Shown piece after piece: positions 1 through 9,274 of a stretch of DNA of 64,000 bases; position 1 is the stretch's first letter, and each line of letters starts with the position of its first letter. Below the pieces are notes generated by a model. The model saw only the letters and a list, made by a program, of their open reading frames with translations, was not told where the DNA came from and did not search any database. The DNA lies in NCBI RefSeq assembly GCF_000019165.1, contig NC_010337.2:475501-539500 (forward strand), given 5' to 3'. A program made the position numbers and the translations under genes. The stretch is from Heliomicrobium modesticaldum Ice1. GTDB lineage: Bacteria; Bacillota; Desulfitobacteriia; Heliobacteriales; Heliobacteriaceae.

Positions 1-1449
1 TGCGCGGCGATAGACCCGGTTGGCCGTCATCGCCTCAAAGGCGTCCGCCACGGCGATGATCCGGGCGCCGAGGGGAATCGCCTCGCCGGCTAAACCCTCC
101 GGATAGCCCTTGCCGTTATACCACTCGTGATGAGCCGCCACGATAGGGGCCAAATCGCGAAAATCGGTGACCTGGGAGATGATCTGTTCGCCGATGGTGA
201 CATGCATCTTGATCTCGGCATACTCCTCGTCGTTCAGCGCGCCCGGTTTGCGCAGGATATTGCTGTTCACACCGATCTTCCCAATATCATGCAACAGGGC
301 GGCGGTAGCGATTCGCTCCAACTGATCATCCGGCACGTTCATTCGGGCGGCGATGCGACGGACATATCGGTGGACATACTCGGAGTGACCGCGCGTGTAG
401 GAATCTTTGGCGTCGATGGCCGCCACAAAAGCTTGCACGACGGCCAGGTAGAGATCTTTTTGTTTTTTATAAAGGGTGGCGTTTTCAATGGCATTGCCCA
501 CCTGCGTCGCCAACAGGCAGATCAGTTCGATATCATCATAGGCAAAGACATTCGGTTCGACGGCGAAGACCGTCAGGACACCCATCGTCCGGCTGCTGTT
601 GCTGAGGGGCGCTGACAGGGCGCAGGCAAACCCTTGGGCGCGAAAAAAGGGTTCACAGACGTCACCGGCCTGCTGGTCCACATAATAGAGGACAGGCGCG
701 CCCGTCCGGATCGCCTTCCCCATGAAGCACTGCTCGACAGGCAGCCGCTCCTGTTCGAGCGCCGGAAAGCCCTGGCTGGCGACGGCCTGCAAACTCCCTT
801 GCTCGTCGAGGATATGGACGGCGCAGGCGTCCACCTTCATCACCGTGGCCGACAGTTCCAGCACGGCGGGCAAGACCTGCGGTAGTTCGATCGATGAATT
901 GACCGTGCGCGTCACCTCCGTCAACGCCGTCAATTCGTCAACCTTCCGCTCCAGCTCCCGGTGGGTCTGCCGCATGCGGTCGGCCAGGCTGCCGACCACA
1001 AAAGCCGTCACCAGCAAGATGCTCCCTTGCAGGAACAGATCGCCCCAGTAGCTGTGGGAGGGGAGGGTGACAGAAAAAAAGAGAGTGATGGCGGCGATCG
1101 CCGTCATCAGCCCACCGCAAAATCCGAACTGAACACTGCGGGCGGCGACAAGCAGGATATAGGCGAGGTAAAAGAGGTTGTTCGACTCCCCACCTGTCTG
1201 ATAGATAAAGACAGTGACACCCAGGAGATCGACCACTGTAGCGCCGGCAAAGAGCCTGTTCATCTGTCGAGGCATCCGATAAAGCAGGATATACAATCCT
1301 GCGCTGTAGAAGGCGAAAAGCAAGAGCAACGGGTACAGGGTCCGGCGAATCGCCGGGTCGGGATGAAAACCAGCCCAAACCAGCGCAACAGTCACCGCGC
1401 CGACCCGAAGTAGCGCATAAAGAGAATATCCAGGATGCCCGACGTGCAT
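1..1449 (-). CDS. Membrane HD-GYP domain protein with GAF domain (3' end cut by window edge)
   Basis: The reading frame is open from an ATG at 1449 to the window edge (483 codons, no stop). The N-terminal ~150 residues hold about six hydrophobic segments, followed by a short coiled linker, a GAF-like domain (about residues 180-325) and an HD-GYP domain from about residue 330. Visible signatures are LLHDIGKIG (HD pair) and HHEWYNGKGYPEGL (the GYP motif, with Asn where Asp is more common). HD-GYP domains usually hydrolyse cyclic di-GMP; the GAF and membrane parts would sense an unknown signal. A GGGAGG Shine-Dalgarno five bases upstream fixes the start. Substrate is inferred, not shown. It follows the chemoreceptor gene on the same strand but a terminator separates them. 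Confidence 0.9.
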   Translation of the reverse strand, partial: MHVGHPGYSLYALLRVGAVTVALVWAGFHPDPAIRRTLYPLLLLFAFYSAGLYILLYRMPRQMNRLFAGATVVDLLGVTVFIYQTGGESNNLFYLAYILLVAARSVQFGFCGGLMTAIAAITLFFSVTLPSHSYWGDLFLQGSILLVTAFVVGSLADRMRQTHRELERKVDELTALTEVTRTVNSSIELPQVLPAVLELSATVMKVDACAVHILDEQGSLQAVASQGFPALEQERLPVEQCFMGKAIRTGAPVLYYVDQQAGDVCEPFFRAQGFACALSAPLSNSSRTMGVLTVFAVEPNVFAYDDIELICLLATQVGNAIENATLYKKQKDLYLAVVQAFVAAIDAKDSYTRGHSEYVHRYVRRIAARMNVPDDQLERIATAALLHDIGKIGVNSNILRKPGALNDEEYAEIKMHVTIGEQIISQVTDFRDLAPIVAAHHEWYNGKGYPEGLAGEAIPLGARIIAVADAFEAMTANRVYRRA

Positions 1450-1628
1450 ATGTACCTCCCACCCCCCCCGTACCGGGGAAGGTCTACCCTGTGCTTTCAT
1501 AGGATCTTTCGCCATCGGCTACTCGTTTCCCTTTTCTGCGGAGATGGCTTCAACCCGGAGGTCGTCGTTTTCGCCAGCTTATCATCCATTATACAACAAA
1601 GTGAACATCGTTAATCCCTTGTAAAAAA

Positions 1629-1650
1629 GCAACCGGGTACTCCCGGTTGC
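1629..1650 (-). terminator. Rho-independent terminator after the chemoreceptor gene
   Basis: A perfect 9-bp stem (GCAACCGGG / CCCGGTTGC) with a 4-base loop is followed on the minus strand by a run of six T. It lies about 20 bases after the stop of the chemoreceptor gene. Confidence 0.85.
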
Positions 1651-1671
1651 CTTCGTCATCTCCACTGCCGA

Positions 1672-3354
1672 TCAGACCTTGAACCTGCTGACTGTCTTTT
1701 TCAATTCTTCGGCCATGGCATTGGCTTTTTCGGCGCTGTTCGCGATGGTCTCCATGGCCGCCGAGGTCTCTTCTGTCGACGCTGCGACCTCCTCGGCGTT
1801 GGCGGCCGTATTCTCAATGATCTGATGCAGAGATTGAATCACCTCGACCATTCGCGTCGACTTATCCACCTCCCGGTCGGTCATGGCGGCGATGGCCTCC
1901 ACATCCTGAACGGTCTCGGTAACCGCCTTGAGGATCTCTTCTAAAACATCGCCTGCCTTGTTGACGACGCAGGCGCCCTGCTCCACCTCTGAGCGGCTCT
2001 GCTGCATCGCCTTCACGGCTGCGGCGGTGCTGTCAGCGATCTTACGAACGAGGGCGGCCACTTCTCCGGCGCCCCGATTCGACTGCTCTGCCAACTTGCG
2101 CACCTCATCGGCGACGACGGCGAAGCCCCTGCCCATCTCCCCGGCGCGGGCAGCCTCGATCGCTGCGTTCAGCGCCAGCAGGTTCGTCTGGTTCGCAAGG
2201 CTCGTGATGGTGTCGGTGATCATGCCGATCTGTTGAGAGTACTCGCTGAGGGTGCTGATGTGATCCTCCGTCTCCATCGTCTTATGCTTAATCTTCTCCA
2301 TACAGGCGACGGTTTCATTGATCGTATCCTTGCCGCTTTCCGCCGCCTGCGACGTCAACCTCGATTTTTCCGCTGCCGCCAGGGCCTGCTCTTTGGCTGC
2401 GCCGATCAGCTGCGAGAGATCGTGGAGCATTTGGACCGCGTCGGCGATCGACCCATTGCCGGTGCTGGCGTCGCGAGCCACATGCTGGATGTTGTCGGCC
2501 ACCTCGGAGGCTGCTCTGGACACATGGTCGCTCGATGTGGCGATTTTTTCGAAGGACTCGGCCAGCTCCACCGCCGTTTTACGAACGGTGCCGACCATTT
2601 TGGCCTGATTTTCGATCATCTGGTTGAACAGCGCAGTCAGTTCTCCGATCTCATCGGCGCTGCCCTTGTCTTTGACCCGCGTCGTCAGGTCACCTTCGGA
2701 CAATCCCTTGACAGTGACCACGATGTCTTCAAGGGGTTTGCCGATGAACCTCTGCACCATCATATACATGACGATCACTGTCAGCAATAAGACAACAAGG
2801 GTAACAGCGGTGTTGATCAGGGCGACCTTCTCTTTGGAAAGTCCCTCCAGCGTCGTCGCCACGCTGATGGCGCCCCGGAACTCGCCCACCTTGTAGCCTT
2901 CCTTCTCATGTCCGAAGGGGTCCTTCTGGCCTTTCGGTTCGCCGTGGCAAGCCAGACAGGCCTCCTGGATGAAAAGCGGCTTGCTGTAGCGCAAAACGCG
3001 CAGGCCGTTCGAGTCGAGCACCTCAGAGAATTCCGCCAGTTTGGGGTTTTGGACATACATCTGGAGCATCTTTTTTTCCCAAGCGTCGGGCATGTCCTTG
3101 GCGTTGCGGTACTTGTCAGAGGTGTATTTGATGGTGAAGTTGGGATCTTCAGGGCGTTCTCCCGTGATATGTTTGGCTAGGAAGGTCTGCAGATCCGCCT
3201 GTTGTTCTGCGATCGCTTTGGACTCCTGAATCTTGGTGTGTTCGGCCGCCTTCACAAACAAGTCAGGCAAGAGGGTGATCGCGACAGCCATCACCACCAG
3301 CAGAGGGACCATGCCCAAGATAAACTTTGGGGCCAACCTCAATCGTCTGTACAT
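1672..3354 (-). CDS. Methyl-accepting chemotaxis protein with extracytoplasmic CxxCH (Tll0287/DUF3365-like) sensor
   Basis: A 560-residue transmembrane chemoreceptor. A first membrane segment (about residues 11-33) and a second (about 177-201) bracket an external domain of about 140 residues carrying CLACHG at 133-138, a c-type haem attachment motif. The domain resembles the DUF3365/Tll0287-like sensors, which are thought to sense redox or ligands through haem. A HAMP region follows (about 202-255), then a canonical MCP signalling hairpin including [16 protein letters not shown]. It should talk to CheA/CheW, which are not in this window. GGGAGG lies 11 bases before the ATG. Haem binding is inferred from the motif only. 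Confidence 0.92.
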   Translation of the reverse strand: MYRRLRLAPKFILGMVPLLVVMAVAITLLPDLFVKAAEHTKIQESKAIAEQQADLQTFLAKHITGERPEDPNFTIKYTSDKYRNAKDMPDAWEKKMLQMYVQNPKLAEFSEVLDSNGLRVLRYSKPLFIQEACLACHGEPKGQKDPFGHEKEGYKVGEFRGAISVATTLEGLSKEKVALINTAVTLVVLLLTVIVMYMMVQRFIGKPLEDIVVTVKGLSEGDLTTRVKDKGSADEIGELTALFNQMIENQAKMVGTVRKTAVELAESFEKIATSSDHVSRAASEVADNIQHVARDASTGNGSIADAVQMLHDLSQLIGAAKEQALAAAEKSRLTSQAAESGKDTINETVACMEKIKHKTMETEDHISTLSEYSQQIGMITDTITSLANQTNLLALNAAIEAARAGEMGRGFAVVADEVRKLAEQSNRGAGEVAALVRKIADSTAAAVKAMQQSRSEVEQGACVVNKAGDVLEEILKAVTETVQDVEAIAAMTDREVDKSTRMVEVIQSLHQIIENTAANAEEVAASTEETSAAMETIANSAEKANAMAEELKKTVSRFKV

Positions 3355-3489
3355 CGCAGCGACAGACCTCCCTCAATGATGTCCGATCAAGTTAGTTTTT
3401 TCAAATCTTTGTTAAATCTTTTATTCGCCGCAGGATCTTTTTCTCCTCCTTCTTTTTCACAAAGTCAGCTACAAGCCGGTCTATCCATA

Positions 3490-3517
3490 AAAATAGCGGG
3501 CCTGCTTATGACCCGCT
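3490..3517 (-). terminator. Terminator-like hairpin between spo0A and the chemoreceptor gene
   Basis: AGCGGG and CCCGCT arms flank an 11-base loop, and the minus strand continues with ATTTTTAT. It sits about 90 bases after spo0A and probably ends that transcript. Confidence 0.65.
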
Positions 3518-3607
3518 TCACCGTAGAAAATCTGCGATTTTAGGATATAGTTACAGAAAAATTTTAATAAAATGAAATAATGCCAAAGAAAGAAAACTGG
3601 CAACCGC

Positions 3608-4390
3608 CTAGCCGACCTTCTGCCCAAGCCGCAGCTTATCGGCCACCATGGCGATGAACTCGGAGTTTGTGGGCTTGCCCCGTTCGAGATTGATGGTGTA
3701 GCCGAAAAACTTAGACATCATCTCCACATTGCCCCGATCCCAGGCCAATTCGATGGCATGACGGATCGCCCGTTCCACCCGCGAAGGGGTCGTCGTATAC
3801 TTCTGCGCGATCATCGGGTAGAGTTCCTTGGTAACGGCGCCAAGCAGGCTGACCTCGTTGATCACCATCAGTATGGCATCGCGAAGGTACTGGTACCCTT
3901 TGATGTGGGCCGGCACACCCATCTGGTGGATGATGTTCGTCACTTCCACGTCCATATTGCGCGGACGGATGATCGGCGACGGAGAGGGCTGGGGGGTGCT
4001 GGCAGGAGCGCTTCCGTTAGTGAGCTGGCGGATCCGGTTGCCGAGGATCTCCAGATCGAAAGGTTTGAGGATGAAATAGTCGGCCCCCAGCTGGACCGCC
4101 CGTTGGGTCATCGATTCCTGACCAAAGGCGGTGAGGATGATGGTCCGCGGACGCTTGGCCAGGGCCATGCCGACCATGCCCTCGAGGACACCGATACCGT
4201 CCATATGGGGCATGATAATGTCGAGGATGATCAGATCCGGCTCTTCCTGCTGAATCAGCTTCAGCGCTTCCTGGCCGTTGTTGGCCACGCCGACCAGTTC
4301 CATGTCTTCCTGTTGAGATATGTAGTCTCGAAGGATATCACAGAATTCTTTGTTATCATCAGCGATAATCAATCGAATGTTCTTTAACAT
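3608..4390 (-). CDS. spo0A: Stage 0 sporulation protein A, master response regulator
   Basis: A 260-residue response regulator. The receiver domain has the acidic pair DD at 11-12 and the phospho-acceptor Asp57 in [12 protein letters not shown]. After a Pro/Ser-rich linker comes the Spo0A-type DNA-binding domain (about 150-260), including [18 protein letters not shown]. Phosphorylated Spo0A binds TGTCGAA boxes and commits cells to sporulation. The ATG at 4390 is chosen because GGGAGG lies about 10 bases upstream; the GTG four codons earlier overlaps that Shine-Dalgarno. A perfect 0A box lies about 40 bases upstream. spoIVB lies immediately upstream, the conserved arrangement in sporeformers. 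Confidence 0.98.
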   Translation of the reverse strand: MLKNIRLIIADDNKEFCDILRDYISQQEDMELVGVANNGQEALKLIQQEEPDLIILDIIMPHMDGIGVLEGMVGMALAKRPRTIILTAFGQESMTQRAVQLGADYFILKPFDLEILGNRIRQLTNGSAPASTPQPSPSPIIRPRNMDVEVTNIIHQMGVPAHIKGYQYLRDAILMVINEVSLLGAVTKELYPMIAQKYTTTPSRVERAIRHAIELAWDRGNVEMMSKFFGYTINLERGKPTNSEFIAMVADKLRLGQKVG

Positions 4391-4430
4391 TTTTTGTCCC
4401 ACCTCCCAGCTTTTTCACTGCACTTAGCTT

Positions 4431-4437
4431 TTCGACA
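4431..4437 (-). promoter_or_regulatory. Candidate Spo0A box upstream of spo0A
   Basis: The minus strand reads TGTCGAA, an exact match to the 0A-box consensus, 41 bases upstream of the spo0A ATG. Autoregulation of spo0A through such boxes is known in Bacillus. One 7-mer in 64 kb can occur by chance, so position is the main support. Confidence 0.5.
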
Positions 4438-4506
4438 AGCCAGTTGGATATCCTTCCGGCCCTGAGGGAAAATCGTTCGCAATAAAACGGTTAATTCTGA
4501 CATTTT

Positions 4507-6003
4507 TTACCATGAAGATAGGTTGTCCGGGCGATTGTTTTTCAGAAAATGAGGGAAGGCATCTGATTTTCGTTTGAATCTGAATGAAAGCCTCTGAAAA
4601 AAATCAAGAACGCAGAAGTTCGATGCGGATCTTGGCGATAACCATCTCCCCTTTTTTGAAAAAAGAATGCCCTGCCTTTTCGGCAGAGCACCTACCTGTT
4701 GATTCCCCGGTTTCCACAAGCCCGCTTCCTCCAACATCTTTTCGATCAGCACGCCGTAGCCTGTGCTTGGACTGTTGATGAAGACGTGGGTGACAGCGCC
4801 AACGATCTTGCCGTTCTGGATAATGGGGCTGCCGCTCATGCCCTGAATGATGCCGCCGGTGATGGTCAGCAACCGCGGGTCGGTGACGCGGATGATCATG
4901 CCTTTTCCGTCGGTGCGGTGGGGCATCACCCGATCGATGATGATCTGAAACCGTTCCAGGCGTTCCCCTTCGACGACAGTGATGATCTCAGCAGGACCTT
5001 CCTGCACCTGCGCCGAAAGGGCGATCGGCAACGGGTCGGGGTAGTGGGGGTTGTTCAACTTGCCCTCGAGGCGTCCAAAGATGCCCACAGTCGTATTGTG
5101 CTGGATGGTGCCCGTAAAAGGAGGATCCTCCTCCCGGAAGACGCCGACCTTCTCGCCTGGCGCGCCCCGTTTCCCCTGTTGGATCGACTTGACCAGCGCC
5201 GGGATGATCCGCCCTTCGGCCACATCGATACGCTGGTTTGTATCGGCGTCATTGATCACGTGCCCGAGGGCGCCGTAGGATTTGCTCTTCGGCTCAAAAA
5301 AGGTCAGCGTGCCGACGCCGGAAGCGCGGTCACGGACATAGAGACCAACGCGGAAGCGCTTTGTTTCGGCGCAGCGGATCGGTTCGACGGTGACCTGGTT
5401 CGTCTGACCGTTGCGCGACGTCTCGATCTCCAGCTTTTTTCCTGCCCGGCCCGCTTCATCGATGGCGCGGGCCAGTTCGGCGTCACTCTTGATGGGCTGG
5501 CCGTTCACCTTGTGGATCACGTCGCCCACCTGAAGACCGGCATCCTTTCCGGGGTAGTGCTTGGCGCCCTGTTCATCGGTGATGGGCGCCTGTCCGACGA
5601 TGATCACCCCCTGAGAGTGCAGGAGCACCCCGATGGAGTGGCCGCCGGCCAGCAGCTGCATCGGCGGCAAGACGTCGACGACGATGTGTTTGAGGGGAAT
5701 CCAGCCCAACAGTCGCAGGCTGATGTCGAGCCGGCCGGGCTGTTCGGTCGCATTGGCCGGACTGACGGGGATGGCGCCGGGAAACTCGTGAAGGGTCCAT
5801 TCCGGTGACCGCTGTAGCGCTACAGAGACATGTCGCATCATCTTTTGGGGAAACATGCTGTTGATGGGTATTTCCTCACCGACCGTCGTGCGCAAGCGCG
5901 ATGGGGTCAGCCAGAGGCTCAGCGCCTCCTCGGTGAGGCTTCCGGCAATCAATGACAGGGCCAGGAGCAGACCGATGCACCGTTTCAACCGTTCTCTTGC
6001 CAT
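4507..6003 (-). CDS. spoIVB: SpoIVB peptidase with an atypical C-terminal tail
   Basis: SpoIVB is a PDZ-containing serine peptidase secreted by the forespore; it cleaves SpoIVFA to trigger pro-sigma-K processing. An N-terminal hydrophobic segment (about 9-30) anchors or exports the protein. The PDZ domain spans about 110-205, and the S55 peptidase domain follows with His248 (GALGHVIND), Asp375 and Ser390 (GMSGSP). Family members usually end soon after the segment seen here at about 420-430. This frame continues to 498 residues with a basic, low-similarity tail, and a terminator hairpin lies inside the DNA encoding that tail. The tail therefore probably reflects a lost stop or a small indel, in nature or in the sequence. 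The start is supported by AGGAGG about seven bases upstream. Confidence 0.93.
   Translation of the reverse strand: MARERLKRCIGLLLALSLIAGSLTEEALSLWLTPSRLRTTVGEEIPINSMFPQKMMRHVSVALQRSPEWTLHEFPGAIPVSPANATEQPGRLDISLRLLGWIPLKHIVVDVLPPMQLLAGGHSIGVLLHSQGVIIVGQAPITDEQGAKHYPGKDAGLQVGDVIHKVNGQPIKSDAELARAIDEAGRAGKKLEIETSRNGQTNQVTVEPIRCAETKRFRVGLYVRDRASGVGTLTFFEPKSKSYGALGHVINDADTNQRIDVAEGRIIPALVKSIQQGKRGAPGEKVGVFREEDPPFTGTIQHNTTVGIFGRLEGKLNNPHYPDPLPIALSAQVQEGPAEIITVVEGERLERFQIIIDRVMPHRTDGKGMIIRVTDPRLLTITGGIIQGMSGSPIIQNGKIVGAVTHVFINSPSTGYGVLIEKMLEEAGLWKPGNQQVGALPKRQGILFSKKGRWLSPRSASNFCVLDFFQRLSFRFKRKSDAFPHFLKNNRPDNLSSW
4653..4690 (-). terminator. Terminator hairpin inside the 3' part of the spoIVB frame
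   Basis: On the minus strand TGCTCTGCC, a 5-base GAAAA loop and GGCAGGGCA form a 9-bp stem with one G-T pair, followed by TTC and six T. This is a strong rho-independent terminator shape, but it lies within codons ~438-450 of the annotated spoIVB frame. Confidence 0.75.
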
Positions 6004-6063
6004 CCGCCACCTCCTCAGGTCATTCTGTCAGGGCGTCGCCGCGTCGATCCGCTCCCGGTTTTT

Positions 6064-6102
6064 GGAGCGCTTTTTCGGAGCGCTTTTTCGGAGCGCTTTT
6101 TC
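6064..6102. repeat. Three tandem copies of a 13-bp unit upstream of spoIVB
   Basis: The unit GGAGCGCTTTTTC occurs three times head to tail without change, each containing the palindrome AGCGCT. It lies in the 363-bp gap between recN and spoIVB, 60-100 bases upstream of the spoIVB start. Apart from this repeat and the recN terminator I see nothing else in the gap. Confidence 0.85.
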
Positions 6103-6221
6103 ATCGGGGCGTCTCTACTTTCTCCCCGATAAGCCGACCGTATCCCGCTAAGCCGTGGATATACCGAAAACCCTTGGGTATCCCGTCATCCCTTTGCCAG
6201 GGTGTCGAGCCGACAGGCGCG

Positions 6222-6255
6222 AAAAAAGCGGCCCCGCCTTCTTCGGCGGGGCCGC
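6222..6255 (-). terminator. Rho-independent terminator after recN
   Basis: A perfect 11-bp GC stem (GCGGCCCCGCC / GGCGGGGCCGC) with a 6-base loop is followed on the minus strand by six T. It lies 110 bases past the recN stop. Confidence 0.92.
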
Positions 6256-6366
6256 CCTGTTTATAAGAAAAATATTTCCGCTATTCGATAAGCTTCTTCG
6301 CTTTCTCTGTGCTGTTGGGATTTTTATCCGCCTTTAGGCGCTTCTCTGCAAATCCGGTTCTTTATT

Positions 6367-8058
6367 CTAGGAGCTTTTCTTGGCCCGGGCGAACATCTCT
6401 CGGGCGTGGCTGTGCGTCAGCGTGCTGGCCCGATCTCCGCCGAGCATCCGCGCCAGTTCCTTCACCCGCTCCTCTTCGTTCAGCGCCTCGATCCGCGTCA
6501 TCGTCCGCTGGCCGCGCACCGTTTTCATGATCCGGAAATGGTTGTCGGCGTAGGCGGCCAGTTGAGGCGCATGGGTGACACAGATCACCTGGACGGCTTC
6601 AGCCACCTCGGCCATCTTCTGGGCCACTGCCTGCAAGGCTTGTCCGCCGATGCCGGCGTCGATCTCATCGAAGATCAGCGACGGGATGCCCTCCACGCGA
6701 GCCAGGAGCGTCTTAAAGGCCAACAGGATCCGTCCCGTCTCGCCGCCGGAGGCGATCTTGGCCAGCGGCTTGGGCGGCTCGCCCAGGTTCGGCGTGAAGA
6801 GAAACTCCACTTCTTCGGCGCCGGCGGCGGAAGGCTCGGGACGCTCGTCGAAGCGGACGGTCAGCTTGGCCCGGCTCATGCCGAGAAAAGCCAGTTCTTT
6901 GGCCATAGACGATTCCAGCTTGGCCGCCATGGTCTTGCGCAGCGCCGACAGTTTCGTCGCCGCCTCTAGGTAAGTTTTCCGCCGCCGCTCCGCTTCGGCC
7001 TGTAGTTCGGCGATCCGTTCGTCCCGATGTTCCAGCTCCTCCAATTCCCGGGCGATCTCTTCGCGGTAGGCCAGGATTTCGCCGATCGAACCGCCGTATT
7101 TGCGCTTCAGTCGCCGGATCGCGTCGAGGCGATCATCCACCCATTCCAGACGGTCCGGCTGGTACTCCAGATCCTGCCGATAGTCGCGCAACCGCTCGGC
7201 GGCGTCTTCCGCCTGATAGTAGGCCGCCTCCAGGTTCTGCACCAGCGCCGCAAGCGCCGAGTCAAAGGCGGCCGCTTCCTCGACAGCGCTCCGCGCCCGG
7301 TCGAGCAATTCCAAGGCGCCGCCGACCTGCCCGCCAAAAAGAGCGTCATAGGCGGCGTTGGTCTTATCCATCAACTTCTCCATATTCTGCAGGCGCTTAC
7401 GCTCCTGCTCCAGTTCCTCTTCCTCGCCCTCGACCAGATGGACAGCGTCAATCTCTTTCGCCTGGAAAGCGAGCATGTCCTGACGCTGGATCCGGTCGCG
7501 CTCGCCCTGCTTAAGGCGCTCCCGTTCCTTTTCAACGGCGTCGAGCGCCCGGTACGCCGCTTCCACGGCCGCCAGCGCCTTCTCGCCGTCACTCCCGGCC
7601 AGTCGGTCCAGGAGCACCCGGTGCTTGCGCGGATTCATCAGCGACTGCTGCTCATGCTGCCCTTGCAGGTCGATCAGCCGACCGCCCACCTCCCGATAGA
7701 GGGACAGCGGGGCGCTGCGACCGTTGATCCGGCAGACGCTCTTGCCGCCCCGGGCGATCTCCCGCGTCAAAAGCAGGCCGTCATCCTCCTCGACCTCGAC
7801 ACCGAGCGCCTCCAACTCCCGGCGCAATTTGCCGCCGTCTCCTTCCGGCAGCCGAAAAAACCCTTCTATGCGCGCTCTGTCGGCGCCGGCACGGACCACA
7901 TCGGCCGTGGCCCGTCCGCCGATCAGCAGCCCCACGGCGTCAATGACCAGCGACTTGCCGGCGCCGGTCTCGCCGGTTAAGATGTTCATCCCCGGCGACA
8001 ACTCCAATTCCGCTGCTTCGATCAGCGCGAAATGCTCCACACGCAGCCGTTCCAGCAC
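6367..8058 (-). CDS. recN: DNA repair protein RecN
   Basis: A 563-residue SMC-like ATPase acting early in double-strand break repair. The Walker A motif GETGAGKS lies near residue 29, the ABC signature ASGGE near 437 and Walker B LIFDEIDAGIGG near 466. A long heptad-rich coiled-coil region lies between the two ATPase halves, as in the family. The length is typical. The start is GTG, preceded by GGGGGGAAGG. It follows argR with a 29-base gap, the usual recN-argR pairing of Firmicutes. Confidence 0.97.
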   Translation of the reverse strand: MLERLRVEHFALIEAAELELSPGMNILTGETGAGKSLVIDAVGLLIGGRATADVVRAGADRARIEGFFRLPEGDGGKLRRELEALGVEVEEDDGLLLTREIARGGKSVCRINGRSAPLSLYREVGGRLIDLQGQHEQQSLMNPRKHRVLLDRLAGSDGEKALAAVEAAYRALDAVEKERERLKQGERDRIQRQDMLAFQAKEIDAVHLVEGEEEELEQERKRLQNMEKLMDKTNAAYDALFGGQVGGALELLDRARSAVEEAAAFDSALAALVQNLEAAYYQAEDAAERLRDYRQDLEYQPDRLEWVDDRLDAIRRLKRKYGGSIGEILAYREEIARELEELEHRDERIAELQAEAERRRKTYLEAATKLSALRKTMAAKLESSMAKELAFLGMSRAKLTVRFDERPEPSAAGAEEVEFLFTPNLGEPPKPLAKIASGGETGRILLAFKTLLARVEGIPSLIFDEIDAGIGGQALQAVAQKMAEVAEAVQVICVTHAPQLAAYADNHFRIMKTVRGQRTMTRIEALNEEERVKELARMLGGDRASTLTHSHAREMFARAKKSS

Positions 8059-8087
8059 TGCCTTCCCCCCCTTTGTCTGTCAACCGC

Positions 8088-8543
8088 TCACTCAACCCAT
8101 CGCCGGACCTTGTCCATCAACGCCTCCACCGCCTCGACCGGCTTGACGACGATAAAAATGGTGTCATCGCCGGCCACAGTGCCCAGCACCTCCGGCCAGT
8201 GGCTGTGGTCGATGGCACCGGCCACCGCGTGGGCATGTCCCGGGAGGGTTCGGATGACGACGATATTCAGACTGGAATCGACATGGGTCACCGTGTCCCG
8301 CAACAGGCGGCGCAACCGATCCTGCGCCTGCGGGACCTGAGCGGCTTCCGCCGGCGGCGCGTAGCGTGATTCATCCTTGCTGACGGGAACCTTGATCAAG
8401 CCCAATTCTTTGATATCCCGGGAAACGGTGGCCTGGGTAACCTCCATGCCCCGTTCGCGCAGGCGTTGGGCCAGTTCTTCCTGTGTGCGAACCACTTCAG
8501 CGCCGATGATCTCCAGTATCGCTCGTTGACGCCTGCTTTTCAC
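8088..8543 (-). CDS. argR: Arginine repressor ArgR/AhrC
   Basis: A 151-residue regulator. The N-terminal winged helix includes the conserved ATVSRDIKELGL. The C-terminal oligomerisation and arginine-binding domain includes LPGHAHAVAGAIDH and GTVAGDDTIFIV. Arginine-bound hexamers repress arginine synthesis genes. I chose the GTG at 8543 because the frame upstream has no ArgR similarity, the resulting length is normal, and this GTG overlaps the mnmM stop as GTGA. Such overlap suggests translational coupling. Confidence 0.95.
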   Translation of the reverse strand: MKSRRQRAILEIIGAEVVRTQEELAQRLRERGMEVTQATVSRDIKELGLIKVPVSKDESRYAPPAEAAQVPQAQDRLRRLLRDTVTHVDSSLNIVVIRTLPGHAHAVAGAIDHSHWPEVLGTVAGDDTIFIVVKPVEAVEALMDKVRRWVE

Positions 8544-9271
8544 GTTGTTGGCACCCGCCTTTGAACGCCTTTTTTCTCCGCCACAAGCACATAGGGCGGA
8601 CGGCCTGTCCGGTTGGGAAACTGGACGGCCACCGTGTCCCAGCGCTGCGGCGGCAACTGCCGCCACCACCTGTCCACAGCGGTCACTTCCGCCTCCGCGC
8701 CGGCATGCCCCACATAGACGACAACGACCAGCCGACCGCCCTCTGCCAGCGCCGCCGCCAAGGCGTCAAGGGCGCTGACTGTCGATTCGGCTCGGGTAAC
8801 CAGCGCGTGATCGCCGCCGGGAAGGTAACCGAGGTTGAAGACGGCAGCCTTAGGCTGTTTCGTATATCCCTGGAGCAGCGATCCCATTTGGCTGTGATCG
8901 CAGTGGATCAAGCGAATGGGACACCTGGGAGCAGCAGCCGCCTCCTCCGGCGGCGACGATTGGTCGGGAGCAGCCATCCTCGCAAGAACGTTCCGCCCCG
9001 CTGTTTTCGACGCTGCTTTTGAGGCCGAAAAGGGCTCATCGATTTCGAACCGATCTGCCAATCCAGCTTCTGTAAGCCGCCGGGCCGTGGCGTCGATGGC
9101 CGCTTCTTGAATGTCGAAGGCCCACAGGTCGCCGCCAGGCAGCACCTGCCGGGCCAAAAAGAGGGTGTCATGGCCGTTGCCGGCGGTGGCGTCGATAGCA
9201 AAATCGCCAGGTTCAAGGACTTCAGCGAGAAAACGGCGGGACCACTCCACCGCCGATGTGAGGGAGTTCAT
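8540..9271 (-). CDS. mnmM: MnmM/YtqB-type tRNA methyltransferase
   Basis: A 243-residue class I SAM-dependent methyltransferase of the YtqB (rRNA_methylase) family. Motif I DATAGNGHDT lies near 27-36 and the family motif NLGYLPGGDH near 147. Bacillus YtqB, renamed MnmM, methylates 5-aminomethyl-uridine at the tRNA wobble position. About 60 residues between the two motifs are longer than usual and rich in Ala, Ser and Arg. The start has GGGAGG upstream and lies three bases after nadK; the stop overlaps the argR start by 4 bases. Confidence 0.88.
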   Translation of the reverse strand: MNSLTSAVEWSRRFLAEVLEPGDFAIDATAGNGHDTLFLARQVLPGGDLWAFDIQEAAIDATARRLTEAGLADRFEIDEPFSASKAASKTAGRNVLARMAAPDQSSPPEEAAAAPRCPIRLIHCDHSQMGSLLQGYTKQPKAAVFNLGYLPGGDHALVTRAESTVSALDALAAALAEGGRLVVVVYVGHAGAEAEVTAVDRWWRQLPPQRWDTVAVQFPNRTGRPPYVLVAEKKGVQRRVPTT

Positions 9272-9274
9272 CCT

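Noticed and set aside
938-1462. Minus-strand frame of 174 codons near the left end
   Set aside because: It overlaps the HD-GYP gene in another frame; the latter encodes membrane helices, GAF and HD-GYP motifs.
4699-5808. Plus-strand frame of 369 codons
   Set aside because: Antisense shadow of spoIVB with no ribosome site or recognisable domains.
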